A DNA stretch of 64,000 bases. It comes from Streptomyces spiroverticillatus. Lineage in GTDB: Bacteria; Actinomycetota; Actinomycetes; Streptomycetales; Streptomycetaceae. This document shows positions 8,754-16,873 of the stretch, in pieces. How positions within the stretch are numbered: the stretch's first letter is position 1; the number at the start of each line of letters is the position of its first letter. Under the pieces are notes generated by a model, which was not told the origin of the DNA, did no database searches, and saw only the letters and a list, made by a program, of their open reading frames with translations. Where the stretch lies: positions 249,761 to 313,760 of the forward strand of contig BMUX01000007.1 of the NCBI GenBank assembly GCA_014650415.1, in the 5' to 3' direction. The position numbers were made by a program, and so were the translations under genes.

Positions 8754-9998
8754 ATGCCCCAGCCCGCGCAGACGCCGACCCCCCAACCCCCCACCCCCGA
8801 ACTCCTGCTCTCCGACCCCGAAGTCCTCCACACCCCTTTCGCCGCCTACGGCCGCGCCCGCGAAGAGTCCCCGGTGGTCCACCTCGCAGCCCCCGGCTTC
8901 GGCGGCATGTGGGCGGTCACCCGGCACGCCGACGCCCGCGCCTTCCTCGGCGACCCCCGCTTCGAGATCCGTACGGAGAGCTTCCTGCGCCCGGACGTGC
9001 CGGAGGACTGCGTCCCGTACATGCGGACCATGGCCGAGATGAACGGCCCCGAACACCTGCGCCTGCGCAGGCTGGTCGCCCCCGCCTTCAGCGCCCGCCG
9101 CGCCGCGGCCTTCCGCCCCCGCATAGAGGCGACGGTCGACCGCCTCCTCGACCGACTCGCGGAACAGGCCTTCCGCCGGGACGGCACGGTCGACCTCCTG
9201 GCCGACTTCGCCCTGCACCTCCCCATGGAGGTGATCTGCGAATGGGTCGGCATCCCGGGCGAGGACCGCCCGCAGTGGCGCGCAGCCGGCGCGACGGTGG
9301 CCGCCGGGGCGGGCCCTCAGTTCGCAGCCGCGATCCCCGACATCATCCGGGGCGCCAAACAAGCAGTGACCCGCCGCCGCACCGAACTCACCGCTGACAC
9401 GCAGGCCGACCTCCTCACAGACCTCCTCACGGACCTCATCCGCGCCCAGGACGAGGACGGCGACCGCCTCACCGACACCGAGATGGTCACCCTGATCTGG
9501 CACGTCGTCCTCGCCGGCCAGTCACCCACCCCCCTGGTCGCGAACGCGATCGACGCCCTCCTCGCCCACCCCGACCAGCTCACCGCACTCCACACCGACC
9601 CCTCCCTCCTCCCCGGAGCCGTCGAGGAACTCACCCGCTGGGCAGGCCCCACCCTCCTCTCCATCCCGCGCTACGCCACCGAGGACACCGACCTGCACGG
9701 CGTCCACATCCCCAAGGGCGAAGCCGTCACCGCCCTGGTCGCCGCCGCCAACCGCGACCCCCGCGCCTTCCCCCACCCGGACCGGCTCGACGTCCGCCGC
9801 CCGGCCCCCGCCACCCCGCACCTGGGCTTCGGCCACGGCCCGCATTTCTGCCTGGGCGCCTCGGTCGCCCGCATCCAGACGGAAACCGCCATCGCCGCCC
9901 TGCTGCGCCGCTTCCCCCACCTCACCCGCGCGGGCGACGCCAAGAGGGCCCTGGACCCGGGCACTTGGCGCCTGGAATCCCTCCCCGTACGCCTCTGA
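8754..9998 (+). CDS. cytochrome P450 monooxygenase
   Basis: A 414-residue bacterial class-I type P450. The heme loop FGHGPHFCLG (Cys near 365), the ExxR motif (EELTR, about 290) and the PxR-type segment SIPRYATED are all present. The I-helix reads LAGQSPTP near 250, where most P450s have AGxET or AGxDT; the acid and the following Thr are replaced by Ser and Pro. ATG 8754 follows AAGGAG at good distance; the upstream GTG 8712 overlaps the operator. No ferredoxin or reductase gene lies nearby. Substrate is unknown. It is probably repressed by the divergent TetR protein. Confidence 0.88.
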   Translation: MPQPAQTPTPQPPTPELLLSDPEVLHTPFAAYGRAREESPVVHLAAPGFGGMWAVTRHADARAFLGDPRFEIRTESFLRPDVPEDCVPYMRTMAEMNGPEHLRLRRLVAPAFSARRAAAFRPRIEATVDRLLDRLAEQAFRRDGTVDLLADFALHLPMEVICEWVGIPGEDRPQWRAAGATVAAGAGPQFAAAIPDIIRGAKQAVTRRRTELTADTQADLLTDLLTDLIRAQDEDGDRLTDTEMVTLIWHVVLAGQSPTPLVANAIDALLAHPDQLTALHTDPSLLPGAVEELTRWAGPTLLSIPRYATEDTDLHGVHIPKGEAVTALVAAANRDPRAFPHPDRLDVRRPAPATPHLGFGHGPHFCLGASVARIQTETAIAALLRRFPHLTRAGDAKRALDPGTWRLESLPVRL

Positions 9999-10587
9999 CC
10001 GCTCACCCTCGCTCCGGCACGACCCCCACGCACGTCGTCCGCCCGTACGCCCCGGAAGCCGTGGCCCGCTGCTGGTGCCGCTCCCGCACGGCCAGCGCAC
10101 AGGTGGCGGTGCCACCCTCCTTGAGCAGCTGCACGACCCGCGGCGGTGCTTTTCGAGGCCGGGGTCTCGGTGGGGGAATGGGCTTCGGTCACTGTGGACA
10201 TGAGAGGACCTTCGGTAGTCGGGCGCTGAGCCGGACGGTTCTACCGCACCCGCACCCGAGATTCCACCCCCGAAAATGGCGCCAACTGTCGGACATCCAC
10301 TCCCGCTTGACACCCTGGCACGCCCACGATTGCAATTCGCCCTTCCACGAAACCGCCCGGGAGATTCCCGCGGCGGTGCTGAGCCCTGCCTGCACGCGCC
10401 TATGGGTCAACTGCTGCTGAGGGAAAAGTAGTTGGCAACGTGAGGGTGCGGCGCCGAAGGGCGGAAAGTAGACCGAGTGCAAACACCTGGGTATGTCGGG
10501 CGAGGTCATCACCGAGGAAGTCGCCGCCAAGCTCACCGCGTCCTACCCGTACAGCCCCTGGGGCTGAACCGCTTCACGAGCCGGTGA
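9999..10587. other. mostly non-coding edge of a lower-GC island
   Basis: No complete gene of normal size is seen. On the minus strand 10012-10201 has coding-like fragments in two frames (one contains VQLLKEGGTATCALAVRERH) with no intact frame from a start codon. The sequence then becomes visibly AT-richer than its surroundings from about 10,250. One 24-codon frame at 10493 is listed separately. Confidence 0.4.
10493..10567 (+). CDS. 24-residue ORF with aromatic tail, possible peptide or gene remnant
   Basis: ATG 10493 opens MSGEVITEEVAAKLTASYPY followed by SPWG and TGA. An in-frame stop lies at 10469, so no longer version exists. It ends 20 bp before the SUKH-type gene and lies about 0.5 kb after the P450. 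It could be the last part of a lost toxin C-terminus, a P450-linked peptide precursor, or chance. The ribosome site is poor. No family recognised. Confidence 0.25.
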   Translation: MSGEVITEEVAAKLTASYPYSPWG

Positions 10588-11223
10588 GTGGAGAAACGAG
10601 AAGTCAACTGCAATTGCCATGACTGCCAAAACACCCACGAAGACACTCTTCCAAAACCGTCGCGTCAAGAAAATCACAGGAAGTCAGAAGGCCCGTTGAG
10701 TCTCCATGAACTGGAGCGAACGCTCCCCGCGATCCGCCAGTACCGCGCAATGCAGCGTCAAACGGTCAACTGGGATTTCATCTCGGCTGAACTCGGAACG
10801 ATGCTCCCAACGGATTTCATGTCCTTGAGTGAGGAATACACGCCTCTCGTTATTGGGGACTTCCTCGCGCTTCAGACTCCCATCCCTGGCAGGGAGAGCT
10901 CCTACGTTCGGGGAATTAGGAGACTCCTTGGTGACCTGGAGAGTCTTGTGGGCAGTGGCATGGCACACGGGTACGTCGACCATCCGAATGCTGGGGGACT
11001 TCTTCCATGGGGGTCCTCGAACGAGGGTGACCTGTTCTACTGGCGGACGAACGTCGATTCTCCAGATTCTTGGGGAATTGTTGTCAGCGGGCACAATGAC
11101 GACTGGAACAGTTTCAATGGGAGCTTGACCGACTATCTGAGCGGCCTGGTATCCGGTCTGGTTGATCCAGATGGACTTTCTCCAGATTTCCCGGGACCTG
11201 ATCCTCTGGTCGAATCCTACTGA
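10588..11223 (+). CDS. SMI1/KNR4 (SUKH)-type immunity-like protein
   Basis: The 211-residue protein has the SUKH pattern: a tryptophan-containing start (VNWDFISAELGTMLPTDFMS), Y..L.IGDFLAL, then WGSSNEGDLFYWRT and WGIVVSGHNDDW. SUKH proteins are commonly immunity factors of polymorphic or contact-dependent toxins. No toxin gene is adjacent, so this looks like an orphan. Codon use is clearly lower in GC than neighbouring genes, which suggests transfer. The N-terminal 40 residues (Cys/His-rich, then charged) do not resemble the family. The start is therefore uncertain; GTG 10588 is the longest, and internal starts such as ATG 10750 are possible. Confidence 0.7.
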   Translation: MEKREVNCNCHDCQNTHEDTLPKPSRQENHRKSEGPLSLHELERTLPAIRQYRAMQRQTVNWDFISAELGTMLPTDFMSLSEEYTPLVIGDFLALQTPIPGRESSYVRGIRRLLGDLESLVGSGMAHGYVDHPNAGGLLPWGSSNEGDLFYWRTNVDSPDSWGIVVSGHNDDWNSFNGSLTDYLSGLVSGLVDPDGLSPDFPGPDPLVESY

Positions 11224-11262
11224 GATCGCCTGCATTAACTGCAGGGGAAGCGGTAGAGCGCT

Positions 11263-11294
11263 TGGGCCCCCGGTGCTGAAATGCCGGGGGCCCA
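11263..11294. terminator. hairpin terminator after the SUKH-type gene
   Basis: TGGGCCCCCGG pairs exactly with CCGGGGGCCCA around a 10-nt loop, 40 bp after the stop codon at 11223. Confidence 0.75.
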
Positions 11295-11380
11295 GGTGTC
11301 TGGAGGGCAGGAATTGACCGATGGCCTGTAACTGGACCCCTGGACGGGTCAGGACTTCGGCCTAGGACTTGTCCGGCCGG

Positions 11381-12312
11381 TCACGTGCGGAGCCAGATCG
11401 CGACGGTCGCCGCGGTGGCGGTGCCGAGGAAGACGTAGCCGCGCTTGTCGTAGCGAGTGGCGACCGCTCGGAACTGCTTCATGCGGTTGATTGCCCACTC
11501 GACGGTGTTGCGCTTCTCGTAGCGGTCCTCGTCGAAGCCGGGCGGCCGTCCACCGCGTGCGCCTTTGCGCAGGCGGGCGGCCTGGCTGTCACTCTTCTCC
11601 GGAATCGTGTGGCGGACGCCCCGGCGTCGCAGGTACTCGCGGAGGGGACCGTTGCTGTAGGCCCTGTCGGCCGCAAGGCCGTCGGGCTTCTTGCGTGGTC
11701 GCCCCAGGCCCGGTCCAGGGACTCGGATCCTCTCCAGCACCGCGATGAACTGGGTGCAGTCAGCTCGCTGACCTGGTGTGACGATCAGGGACAGCGGACG
11801 GCAGCGGCCGTCCGCGCTCAGGTGAAGCTTGCTGGTGAACACGCCGCGCGAGCGGCCCAGACTCTCGCCTCCAGCACCACCTCCACCAGGCGGGCGTGCA
11901 GACTCTGCCACGGCGCTTCGTCCTGATGTTCTGGCTCCTCGGCCCCCTTTGAGCCGGGCGCCGACGGTGGGTCGATGCGATCGCCCGCCGCATGCTGATG
12001 CGCCCGCACGATGGTGGAGTCGACCGAGATGTCCCAGTCGATCTGGCCTGCTGCATCGGCTGCGGCCTGAACCTGCTGGAGGAGACGTTCCCAGGTACCG
12101 TCCGCCGACCACAGGCGGTGGCGTTCAAAGATGGTCTTCCACGGACCGAATCGTTCGGGCAGGTCACGCCACTGCACTCCGGTTCGCACCCGGTGCAGGA
12201 TCCCGTCGATCACCTGCCGGTGATCCCGCCACCTGCCGCAACGCCGGTTGCTGACCGGCAGCAACGGCCGCAGCCGTTCCCACTCGGCATCACTCAGATC
12301 ACCCCGCACCAT
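11381..12312 (-). pseudogene. IS5-family transposase, disrupted by a 41-bp insertion
   Basis: Starting at ATG 12312 (MVRGDLSDAEWERLRPLLPV) the frame carries the IS5 N-terminal domain and the first catalytic Asp (SVDSTIVRAHQH). It loses frame near 11,900. The second half (GVFTSKLHLSADGRCRPLSL, ADRAYSNGPLR, NTVEWAINRMK with the catalytic Glu) continues in the minus-one frame to 11381. CAGACTCT occurs at 11858-11865 and 11899-11906, exactly 41 bp apart. Removing one repeat with the intervening DNA restores a single frame reading QSLGRSRGVFTSK. Natural minus-one frameshifting is the alternative, since some IS5 groups use it, but no convincing slippery site lies at the junction. Confidence 0.75.
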
Positions 12313-12343
12313 GCTCCATTCAACGGCTGGAGCATGGTGGCCG

Positions 12344-12925
12344 TCACGTGGCTGGCACGACACCTTCGCGCTGGGCGTTCTTCGGCCTGGAAAGAAACAT
12401 TCGGCGGGTCGGCAGGTCGATTTCCGTAACGACGACGGTGATCTCCTCTCCGGCCTCCAAGTCCTCCACCGGACTCACTGCGGGCCGGCCGTCGATCTCT
12501 CTGGAGGGGACCAGCCCGACGAACCCGTCTCCGAGCTCGACGAAGACGCCGATGGGAACTGTCTCCTCCACCGTCCCGCGGATTTCCTGACCCACCGTGC
12601 GGTCGGCGAAAGCCCGCAGGGGGTCGGGCTCCATCGCCTTCAAGGACAGTCTGGCCTCCGCGTTGTAGGTGTCGAACTGGAGGACCTCGCACGAGACCCG
12701 CTGGCCTACGCGAACGACATCGGTGATGGCGTCGATGTGCCGCCAGGACAGTTCGGGGACCTCGATGAACCCGACACCGGGGAAGAGGGGATGGGCAGGT
12801 CCGTCGTCCAGGGCCACGAAGACCCCGAACTGCTCGATCGCCGCAACGGTGCCAGACAAGATGTCGCCGCGGTGCAAGGTCTCCAAAAATGCCCAGAGTT
12901 CCGGGCTCTCCGACTGCCAGTCCAT
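12344..12925 (-). CDS. S1 RNA-binding domain protein
   Basis: A 193-residue protein with two S1 folds: GDILSGTVAAIEQFGVFVAL (about 18-37) and GQEIRGTVEETVPIGVFVEL (about 112-131), the second followed by GLVPSREI. S1 domains bind single-stranded RNA; small two-S1 proteins of this kind in actinobacteria have no agreed role. ATG 12925 (MDWQSESPELW) follows AGGGTGACGGA; a GTG six codons upstream is also possible. The gene is co-oriented with the broken transposase 31 bp downstream and lies inside the element's inverted repeats, so it may be cargo. The C-terminal GVVPAT may be junction-derived. Confidence 0.8.
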   Translation of the reverse strand: MDWQSESPELWAFLETLHRGDILSGTVAAIEQFGVFVALDDGPAHPLFPGVGFIEVPELSWRHIDAITDVVRVGQRVSCEVLQFDTYNAEARLSLKAMEPDPLRAFADRTVGQEIRGTVEETVPIGVFVELGDGFVGLVPSREIDGRPAVSPVEDLEAGEEITVVVTEIDLPTRRMFLSRPKNAQREGVVPAT

Positions 12926-13206
12926 TCCGTCACCCTGGCACACGACATCGCGGGCCGACTATGACCTCGACAGACTGAAGCCCCGCTGTGCCCCAGCAAC
13001 CGGAACCATGATCGGCCGGACAAGTCATAGTCGAGTGACGTCCACTTTGTGCTCGGGCGAGACCGAGGAGCGCGAGGGGTCGGCGGGCATCGCGCGCGTT
13101 GCGGCGAAGGCTCAGCTGCTCATCCCACGCGCGAGCGTCGTCCGCATCTGAACCTGCCTCTTCAGCCACGCAGGATGTCGTCCCGAAGCCCTGGGGTGAC
13201 CTACCG

Positions 13207-13668
13207 CTATGCGGACTGATCCTCTGCACCCCTTGGCGATACGTCGGCGCACTCGGCCCAGGTCAGTTTCCCGGGGCCGTTGCGCGAGGTGACTCCCCAG
13301 TCGGTGGCGAGGAGGTTGATGAGGGGGAGGCCGCGGCCCTCGCGGGCGTCGGGGGGTGTTGTGGCGCGGAGTTGGGGGTGGTGAGGGGAGGCGTCGTGGA
13401 CTTCCAGGCGGAGTCCGGTGGGGGTGGGGAGGCGGGTGAAGCGGGTTTCGATGTGGCGGCCGGGGACGTGGGCGTGACGTTGGGCGTTGGTGAGGAGCTC
13501 GGAGAGGATCAGGGTGGCCGTGTCCTCCAGCGCGGTCAGGCCCCAGTCGGCCAGGGTCTTGCGGAGTTCGGCGCGGGCCAGGCCGACGGAGCGGGGGCGG
13601 TAGTTCCAGTGGTGGATGACTGTGTCGGCGTCGGGGGCGGGGGTCGGTTTCGGTGGGGTGTTCGGCAT
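13207..13668 (-). CDS. ATP-binding protein, anti-sigma-factor-like histidine kinase fold
   Basis: 153 residues with the HATPase_c features of RsbW/SpoIIAB-like proteins: an N-box region LILSELLTNAQRHA (about 60-73), a GLRLEVHDAS strand with the ATP-binding Asp, and EGRGLPLINLLATDWGV as G-box. Such proteins in Streptomyces often sit beside XRE/DUF397 pairs, as here. The likely job is phosphorylation or sequestration of a partner protein; the partner is not identifiable. It is divergent from the XRE gene with 182 bp between them. Its start is ATG 13668. Confidence 0.82.
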   Translation of the reverse strand: MPNTPPKPTPAPDADTVIHHWNYRPRSVGLARAELRKTLADWGLTALEDTATLILSELLTNAQRHAHVPGRHIETRFTRLPTPTGLRLEVHDASPHHPQLRATTPPDAREGRGLPLINLLATDWGVTSRNGPGKLTWAECADVSPRGAEDQSA

Positions 13669-13850
13669 GTCCGGGCTCCGGTCCGTCCGGCCAACACCTG
13701 CGGGGTGTACGGCACTTGGACTACTCTGCGTGGTTGCTGGGCACTACGAGAGTGACCCCGAGTCGCGGGCGGAATGACCGTTTTGGTGTGAAGTTCTCTG
13801 TTCTTCGCGGGTGGCTCCACACCTTCCACAGAGTCACGGAGGACGACACG

Positions 13851-14693
13851 ATGCCGACGAGACGGGTGATCACCGGCCGCAGTCAGGAACCGCGCGTGCG
13901 GTTCACCGAGGAGTTGCGGCGGTTGCGGACCGAGCGGGGTGACAGCCTGCGCAAGCTGGGTGAAGTCCTGGGCTGGGACTGGTCGTTGTTCGGGAAGATG
14001 GAGAGCGGGGAGACACTGGGCGGCCCCGAGGTCGTACAGGCGTTGGATCAGCACTACGGCACGCCGGGGCTTTTGCTCGCGCTGTGGGAGTTGGCGGTGG
14101 GGGACCCGGCGCAGTTCCGCGAGCAGTACCGGCGGTACATGGCGCTGGAGGCGGAGGCCGTCAGCCTGTGGCACTACGCGGTGAGTGCGCCGCCGGGGTT
14201 GTTGCAGACGGAGGGTTACGCGCGCGAGGCCCTCGCGGCGGGTGGCCTGCGGGGTGAGGAGCTCAGCCAGCAGGTTGCGGCTCGTGTCGGGCGGGCGCAG
14301 TTGCTGGAGGGTGATCGTGCGCCGCACTTCCGCACGATCCTGTCGGAGACTGTGCTGCGGACGCCGTTGCGGGACGCGACTGCGTGGCGGGAGCAGTTGG
14401 AGCATCTGGTGGAGGCCGCGGATCGGCCCAATGTCACGCTGCATGTGATGCCCCTCGATGCTGGTCTGCACTACCTGATGAGCACGGCCGTGATGTTTCT
14501 GCGGATGGCGGACGGTCAGCCCGTTGCCTACACCGAGAACAATTTCCGGGGTGAACTGGTCCAGGAATCCACGCAGGTTGAGCGAATGCAGCGTGCCTAT
14601 GATGTGGTACGCGACCTGGCCCTGAGTCCGGCGGAGTCGCGGAAGTTCATCACGGACATGCTGGAGGACCTACCGTGCGATCCCTTGATCTGA
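13851..14693 (+). CDS. WhiJ-like XRE-family regulator (HTH plus DUF5753)
   Basis: 280 residues. The N-terminal helix-turn-helix is RFTEELRRLRTERGDSLRKL to LGWDWSLFGKMESGE (about 15-56). A DUF5753 domain follows (VSLWHYAVSAPPGLLQTEGYA, RAQLLEGDRAPHFRTILSE, NVTLHVMPLDAGLH). This is the WhiJ paralogue type, present in many copies in Streptomyces and paired with DUF397 genes; some affect sporulation or secondary metabolism. ATG 13851 has GGAGG eight bases upstream. The end overlaps the DUF397 gene by 19 bp, so the two are translationally coupled. Confidence 0.88.
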   Translation: MPTRRVITGRSQEPRVRFTEELRRLRTERGDSLRKLGEVLGWDWSLFGKMESGETLGGPEVVQALDQHYGTPGLLLALWELAVGDPAQFREQYRRYMALEAEAVSLWHYAVSAPPGLLQTEGYAREALAAGGLRGEELSQQVAARVGRAQLLEGDRAPHFRTILSETVLRTPLRDATAWREQLEHLVEAADRPNVTLHVMPLDAGLHYLMSTAVMFLRMADGQPVAYTENNFRGELVQESTQVERMQRAYDVVRDLALSPAESRKFITDMLEDLPCDPLI

Positions 14694-14893
14694 GCACCGC
14701 TGTCTGGCGCAAGAGTTCGTACAGCAACACCGACGGTGGCGAGTGCGTCGAGGTCGCCGATCAGTTCCCCGGGCTCGTCCCCGTGCGCGACAGCAAAGTT
14801 TCGGACGGGCCTGCGCTCGTCTTCGGGGCTGTTTCCTGGGCGTCCTTTGTGGCCGGCGTCAGGGGTGGCGAAGGGCTCTCGGTCACTGGCTGA
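14675..14893 (+). CDS. DUF397 protein
   Basis: 72 residues with the typical pattern WRKSSYSNTDGGECVEVAD, VPVRDSKVSDGPALVFGAVSW. DUF397 proteins are small partners of WhiJ-like regulators and probably modulate them. GTG 14675 lies inside the end of the XRE gene, giving a 19-bp overlap. A strong terminator follows within 20 bp, closing a two-gene operon. Confidence 0.88.
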   Translation: MRSLDLSTAVWRKSSYSNTDGGECVEVADQFPGLVPVRDSKVSDGPALVFGAVSWASFVAGVRGGEGLSVTG

Positions 14894-14911
14894 GCGGTGT
14901 GTGTGGTACGC

Positions 14912-14944
14912 AGGTGCCCTGCCGGGCTTTCCGGCAGGGCACCT
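14912..14944 (+). terminator. hairpin terminator after the XRE/DUF397 operon
   Basis: AGGTGCCCTGCCGG pairs exactly with CCGGCAGGGCACCT around a 5-nt loop (14-bp stem), 18 bp past the DUF397 stop. Confidence 0.85.
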
Positions 14945-15120
14945 CTGCGTAGAGGAGCGCCTTCGGTGGTGGTTTGCCGGGAATCTGAGGGCAGGGGCGA
15001 GGTGGGGTTTGTCTGTGGTAGGGGTTTGGGTCGCCGTGGGGCTGTGAGGTTGCTGTGAGGGCCGGGCTCCGCTGCGTACATAGGCACGATGCGCCGTGTC
15101 GGCCGAGGGAAGTGGGATGT

Positions 15121-15720
15121 GTGTCCGGCAGAGGGATGGCTCTGGACGCGGAAGCGGAGCGGGTGGAGCTGACGCGGGCCGTTGAAGGGGCGCGGCGGGG
15201 GGATGAGGCGTGCTTCGCGGCTGCGTATCGGATCGTGCAGCCCGGGGTGTTGCGGTATGTGCGGACCTTGGTGGGGGAGGAGGCGGAGGATGTTGCCTCC
15301 GAGGCGTGGTTGCAGGTCAGTCGGGATGTGGGGCGGTTCGCGGGGGACGGGGATGCGTTTCGGGGGTGGGTGCGGGCCGTGGCGCGGAACCGGGCCGTCG
15401 ATCATCTGCGGTGGGTACGGAGCCGGCCCCGGCAGGTGGCGGTGCCGGTGGAGTGGGAGTCGTACGGCGGGCCCGTCGTGAGGGATGCGGCGGAGGTGGT
15501 GATGGATGCGTTGGCGACCGCGTGTGTGATGCGGATGGTGGGAGCGCTTCCACCGGATCAGGGGGAGGCGGTGCTGCTGAGGGTGCTGGTGGGGTTGGGG
15601 AGTCCGGAGGCGGCACGGGTGTTGGGGAAGCGGGCGGGGGCTGTGCGGATGGCGGCGGCGCGGGGGTTGCGGGGGCTGGCTGGGCAGTTGGGGTGCGAGG
15701 GGGTGCGGACTGCCGGGTGA
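15121..15720 (+). CDS. ECF-like sigma-70 family RNA polymerase sigma factor
   Basis: 199 residues. Region 2 is seen as EEAEDVASEAWLQVSRDV then GWVRAVARNRAVDHLRW (about 50-98), and region 4 as LPPDQGEAVLLRVLVGLGSP with PEAARVLGKRAGAVRMAAAR (about 142-187). No anti-sigma membrane gene is adjacent. GTG 15121 is preceded by a purine-rich AAGTGGGAT; ATG 15136 is the alternative. Codons prefer G at the third position (GGG, GTG, TTG) rather than the usual C, part of a regional G-skew. Promoter targets are unknown. Confidence 0.82.
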   Translation: MSGRGMALDAEAERVELTRAVEGARRGDEACFAAAYRIVQPGVLRYVRTLVGEEAEDVASEAWLQVSRDVGRFAGDGDAFRGWVRAVARNRAVDHLRWVRSRPRQVAVPVEWESYGGPVVRDAAEVVMDALATACVMRMVGALPPDQGEAVLLRVLVGLGSPEAARVLGKRAGAVRMAAARGLRGLAGQLGCEGVRTAG

Positions 15721-16050
15721 GGGTGGGCGGGATGGGTGGCCTTCGGTGAGAGCCGGGGGTCATTTTGCATGTAGGGGGGAGATAAAGGGCATGCCGGGGA
15801 TTCGGGGTGAGGGAGGGGATTGGGGGATGGGTCGGGGGAACGGCGTCAAGTCGGAGAAAGGGGTGGGTATTTGTCGGCGTAGACGAATGAGTGTGGTGAA
15901 GGGTTGTACGGGGTGCGGCAGTTGAGGGTGTGAGAAGGGGCACGGGGGGATTGTGTGACGGTTGTGGGGGTGAATTCGCTTGGGTGGGTGAGTAGGTGGG
16001 GTGCGCTGCGTGTGTGCCCCTTGGACAGGTGAGAGGAAGGGGTGGGAGCC
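15721..16050. other. non-coding G-rich interval with G-tracts
   Basis: No convincing gene. The top strand is very G-rich; 15796-15840 carries closely spaced runs of three to five G that could form a quadruplex in the displaced or transcribed strand. The ribosome site GAGGAAGGGG near 16033 belongs to the next gene. Confidence 0.4.
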
Positions 16051-16485
16051 GTGGCCGGTGACGGACATCAGAAGCGGATTCCGAGATCCGAGGACATGCG
16101 GCACATTGCCCAGGGATTTGTGGAACGGGTGACCGTGGGACGCCGGTTGCCGTTGGATTTCTCTGTGAAGAGTTTGCGGGTCGTGGATTTTCTGGTGGAT
16201 GAGATGCGGGGTGGGGCGGTCGAGGAAGGGTTGATTGCGCGGAATCTGTTTGGGCTCGGGGCGTATGTGGGGGAGGTTCTGGTGCGGAATGCCGGGGCCG
16301 AGTGGGTGGATCTCGATGAGGGGGAGCGGGGGTACTTCCGGCAGTGGGTCGGGGTGCGGATGGGGGACGGGATGCTGAGGAGTCCGTTGGGGAAGGTGGG
16401 GAACCGGTTTGAGGGTGGGGGTGAGGAGGAGTCTCTTGAGCGGTACTACTTGACGTTGCCGGGGAGGGTGAGGGTGGCGGCGTGA
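16051..16485 (+). CDS. hypothetical protein
   Basis: 144 residues, soluble, with no signal or membrane segment. The N-terminus is basic (MAGDGHQKRIPRSEDM) and is followed by mixed alpha/beta sequence (DFSVKSLRVVDFLVDEM, NLFGLGAYVGEVLVRNAGAEWV) resembling small actinobacterial proteins of unknown role. I cannot name a family with confidence. GTG 16051 is chosen for the GAGGAAGGGG site upstream; GTG 16042 is alternative. It is co-oriented with the sigma factor gene but separated by 330 bp. Confidence 0.6.
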   Translation: MAGDGHQKRIPRSEDMRHIAQGFVERVTVGRRLPLDFSVKSLRVVDFLVDEMRGGAVEEGLIARNLFGLGAYVGEVLVRNAGAEWVDLDEGERGYFRQWVGVRMGDGMLRSPLGKVGNRFEGGGEEESLERYYLTLPGRVRVAA

Positions 16486-16873
16486 GGGGTGGTCTTGGTC
16501 GCCGGGTGCGGCCGGGTGCGCCGGGTCCGCCGCGTTCGCCGAGTCGCCCGGTGGGCGCTTGTGTGGGGCGTGGTCGATCAGCCGGCTGCCGTTGTGCGCG
16601 GCGGTGGTTGGTGGCCGGTGGCTGGCCGGGCTTCCTTCGGCAAGGGATCCGCTGCGTTCCGCCCGATCCGCCCGTTTCGCAGGAGCGTCGCCGTGTGACG
16701 CTGCGCGGGGCGGTGGGGGTTGCTGTTCAGGCCGCCTTCGGCGGGGGGGGTCTCCCCTCTCCGCCCCTTCCCTAAAGCGCTCGCCGCGCGGCTGTGGGCG
16801 GTTTCCGTGCGTGTTCGTTGTGGCTGGTCGCGCCCACGCGGCGGAGCCGCAAATTGAACACAGCCCCGCGCCC
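16486..16873. repeat. non-coding interval with a Streptomyces interspersed repeat
   Basis: I see no gene here. 16819-16873 contains TGGCTGGTCGCGCCCACGCG and CCCCGCGCCCCTA, a decayed version of a short GC-rich element found between many Streptomyces genes. A related CGCGCAGTTCCCCGCGCCCC copy lies near 56,080. It runs into the end of the efflux gene. Confidence 0.45.

Larger units (their letters stand above)
11365..13027 (-). mobile_element. IS5-family-like element bracketing an S1-domain gene
   Basis: GACTTGTCCGGCC at 11366-11378 is exactly inverted at 13014-13026 (GGCCGGACAAGTC). Comparing 20 positions inward, 18 match (left inner part GGTCACG, right GATCATG). A TA dinucleotide lies one base outside each end, compatible with an IS427-type target duplication. 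The left repeat reaches the transposase stop codon, as is common in IS5 elements. The unit is about 1.66 kb, longer than a usual single-gene IS5, because it also contains the S1-domain gene 12344-12925. No better right end is visible between that gene and the transposase. Confidence 0.6.

Noticed and set aside
10012..10201. Possible small DUF-type gene on the minus strand
   Set aside because: The start-like and end-like parts lie in different frames and the match to any family is too weak; mentioned only as a fragment.
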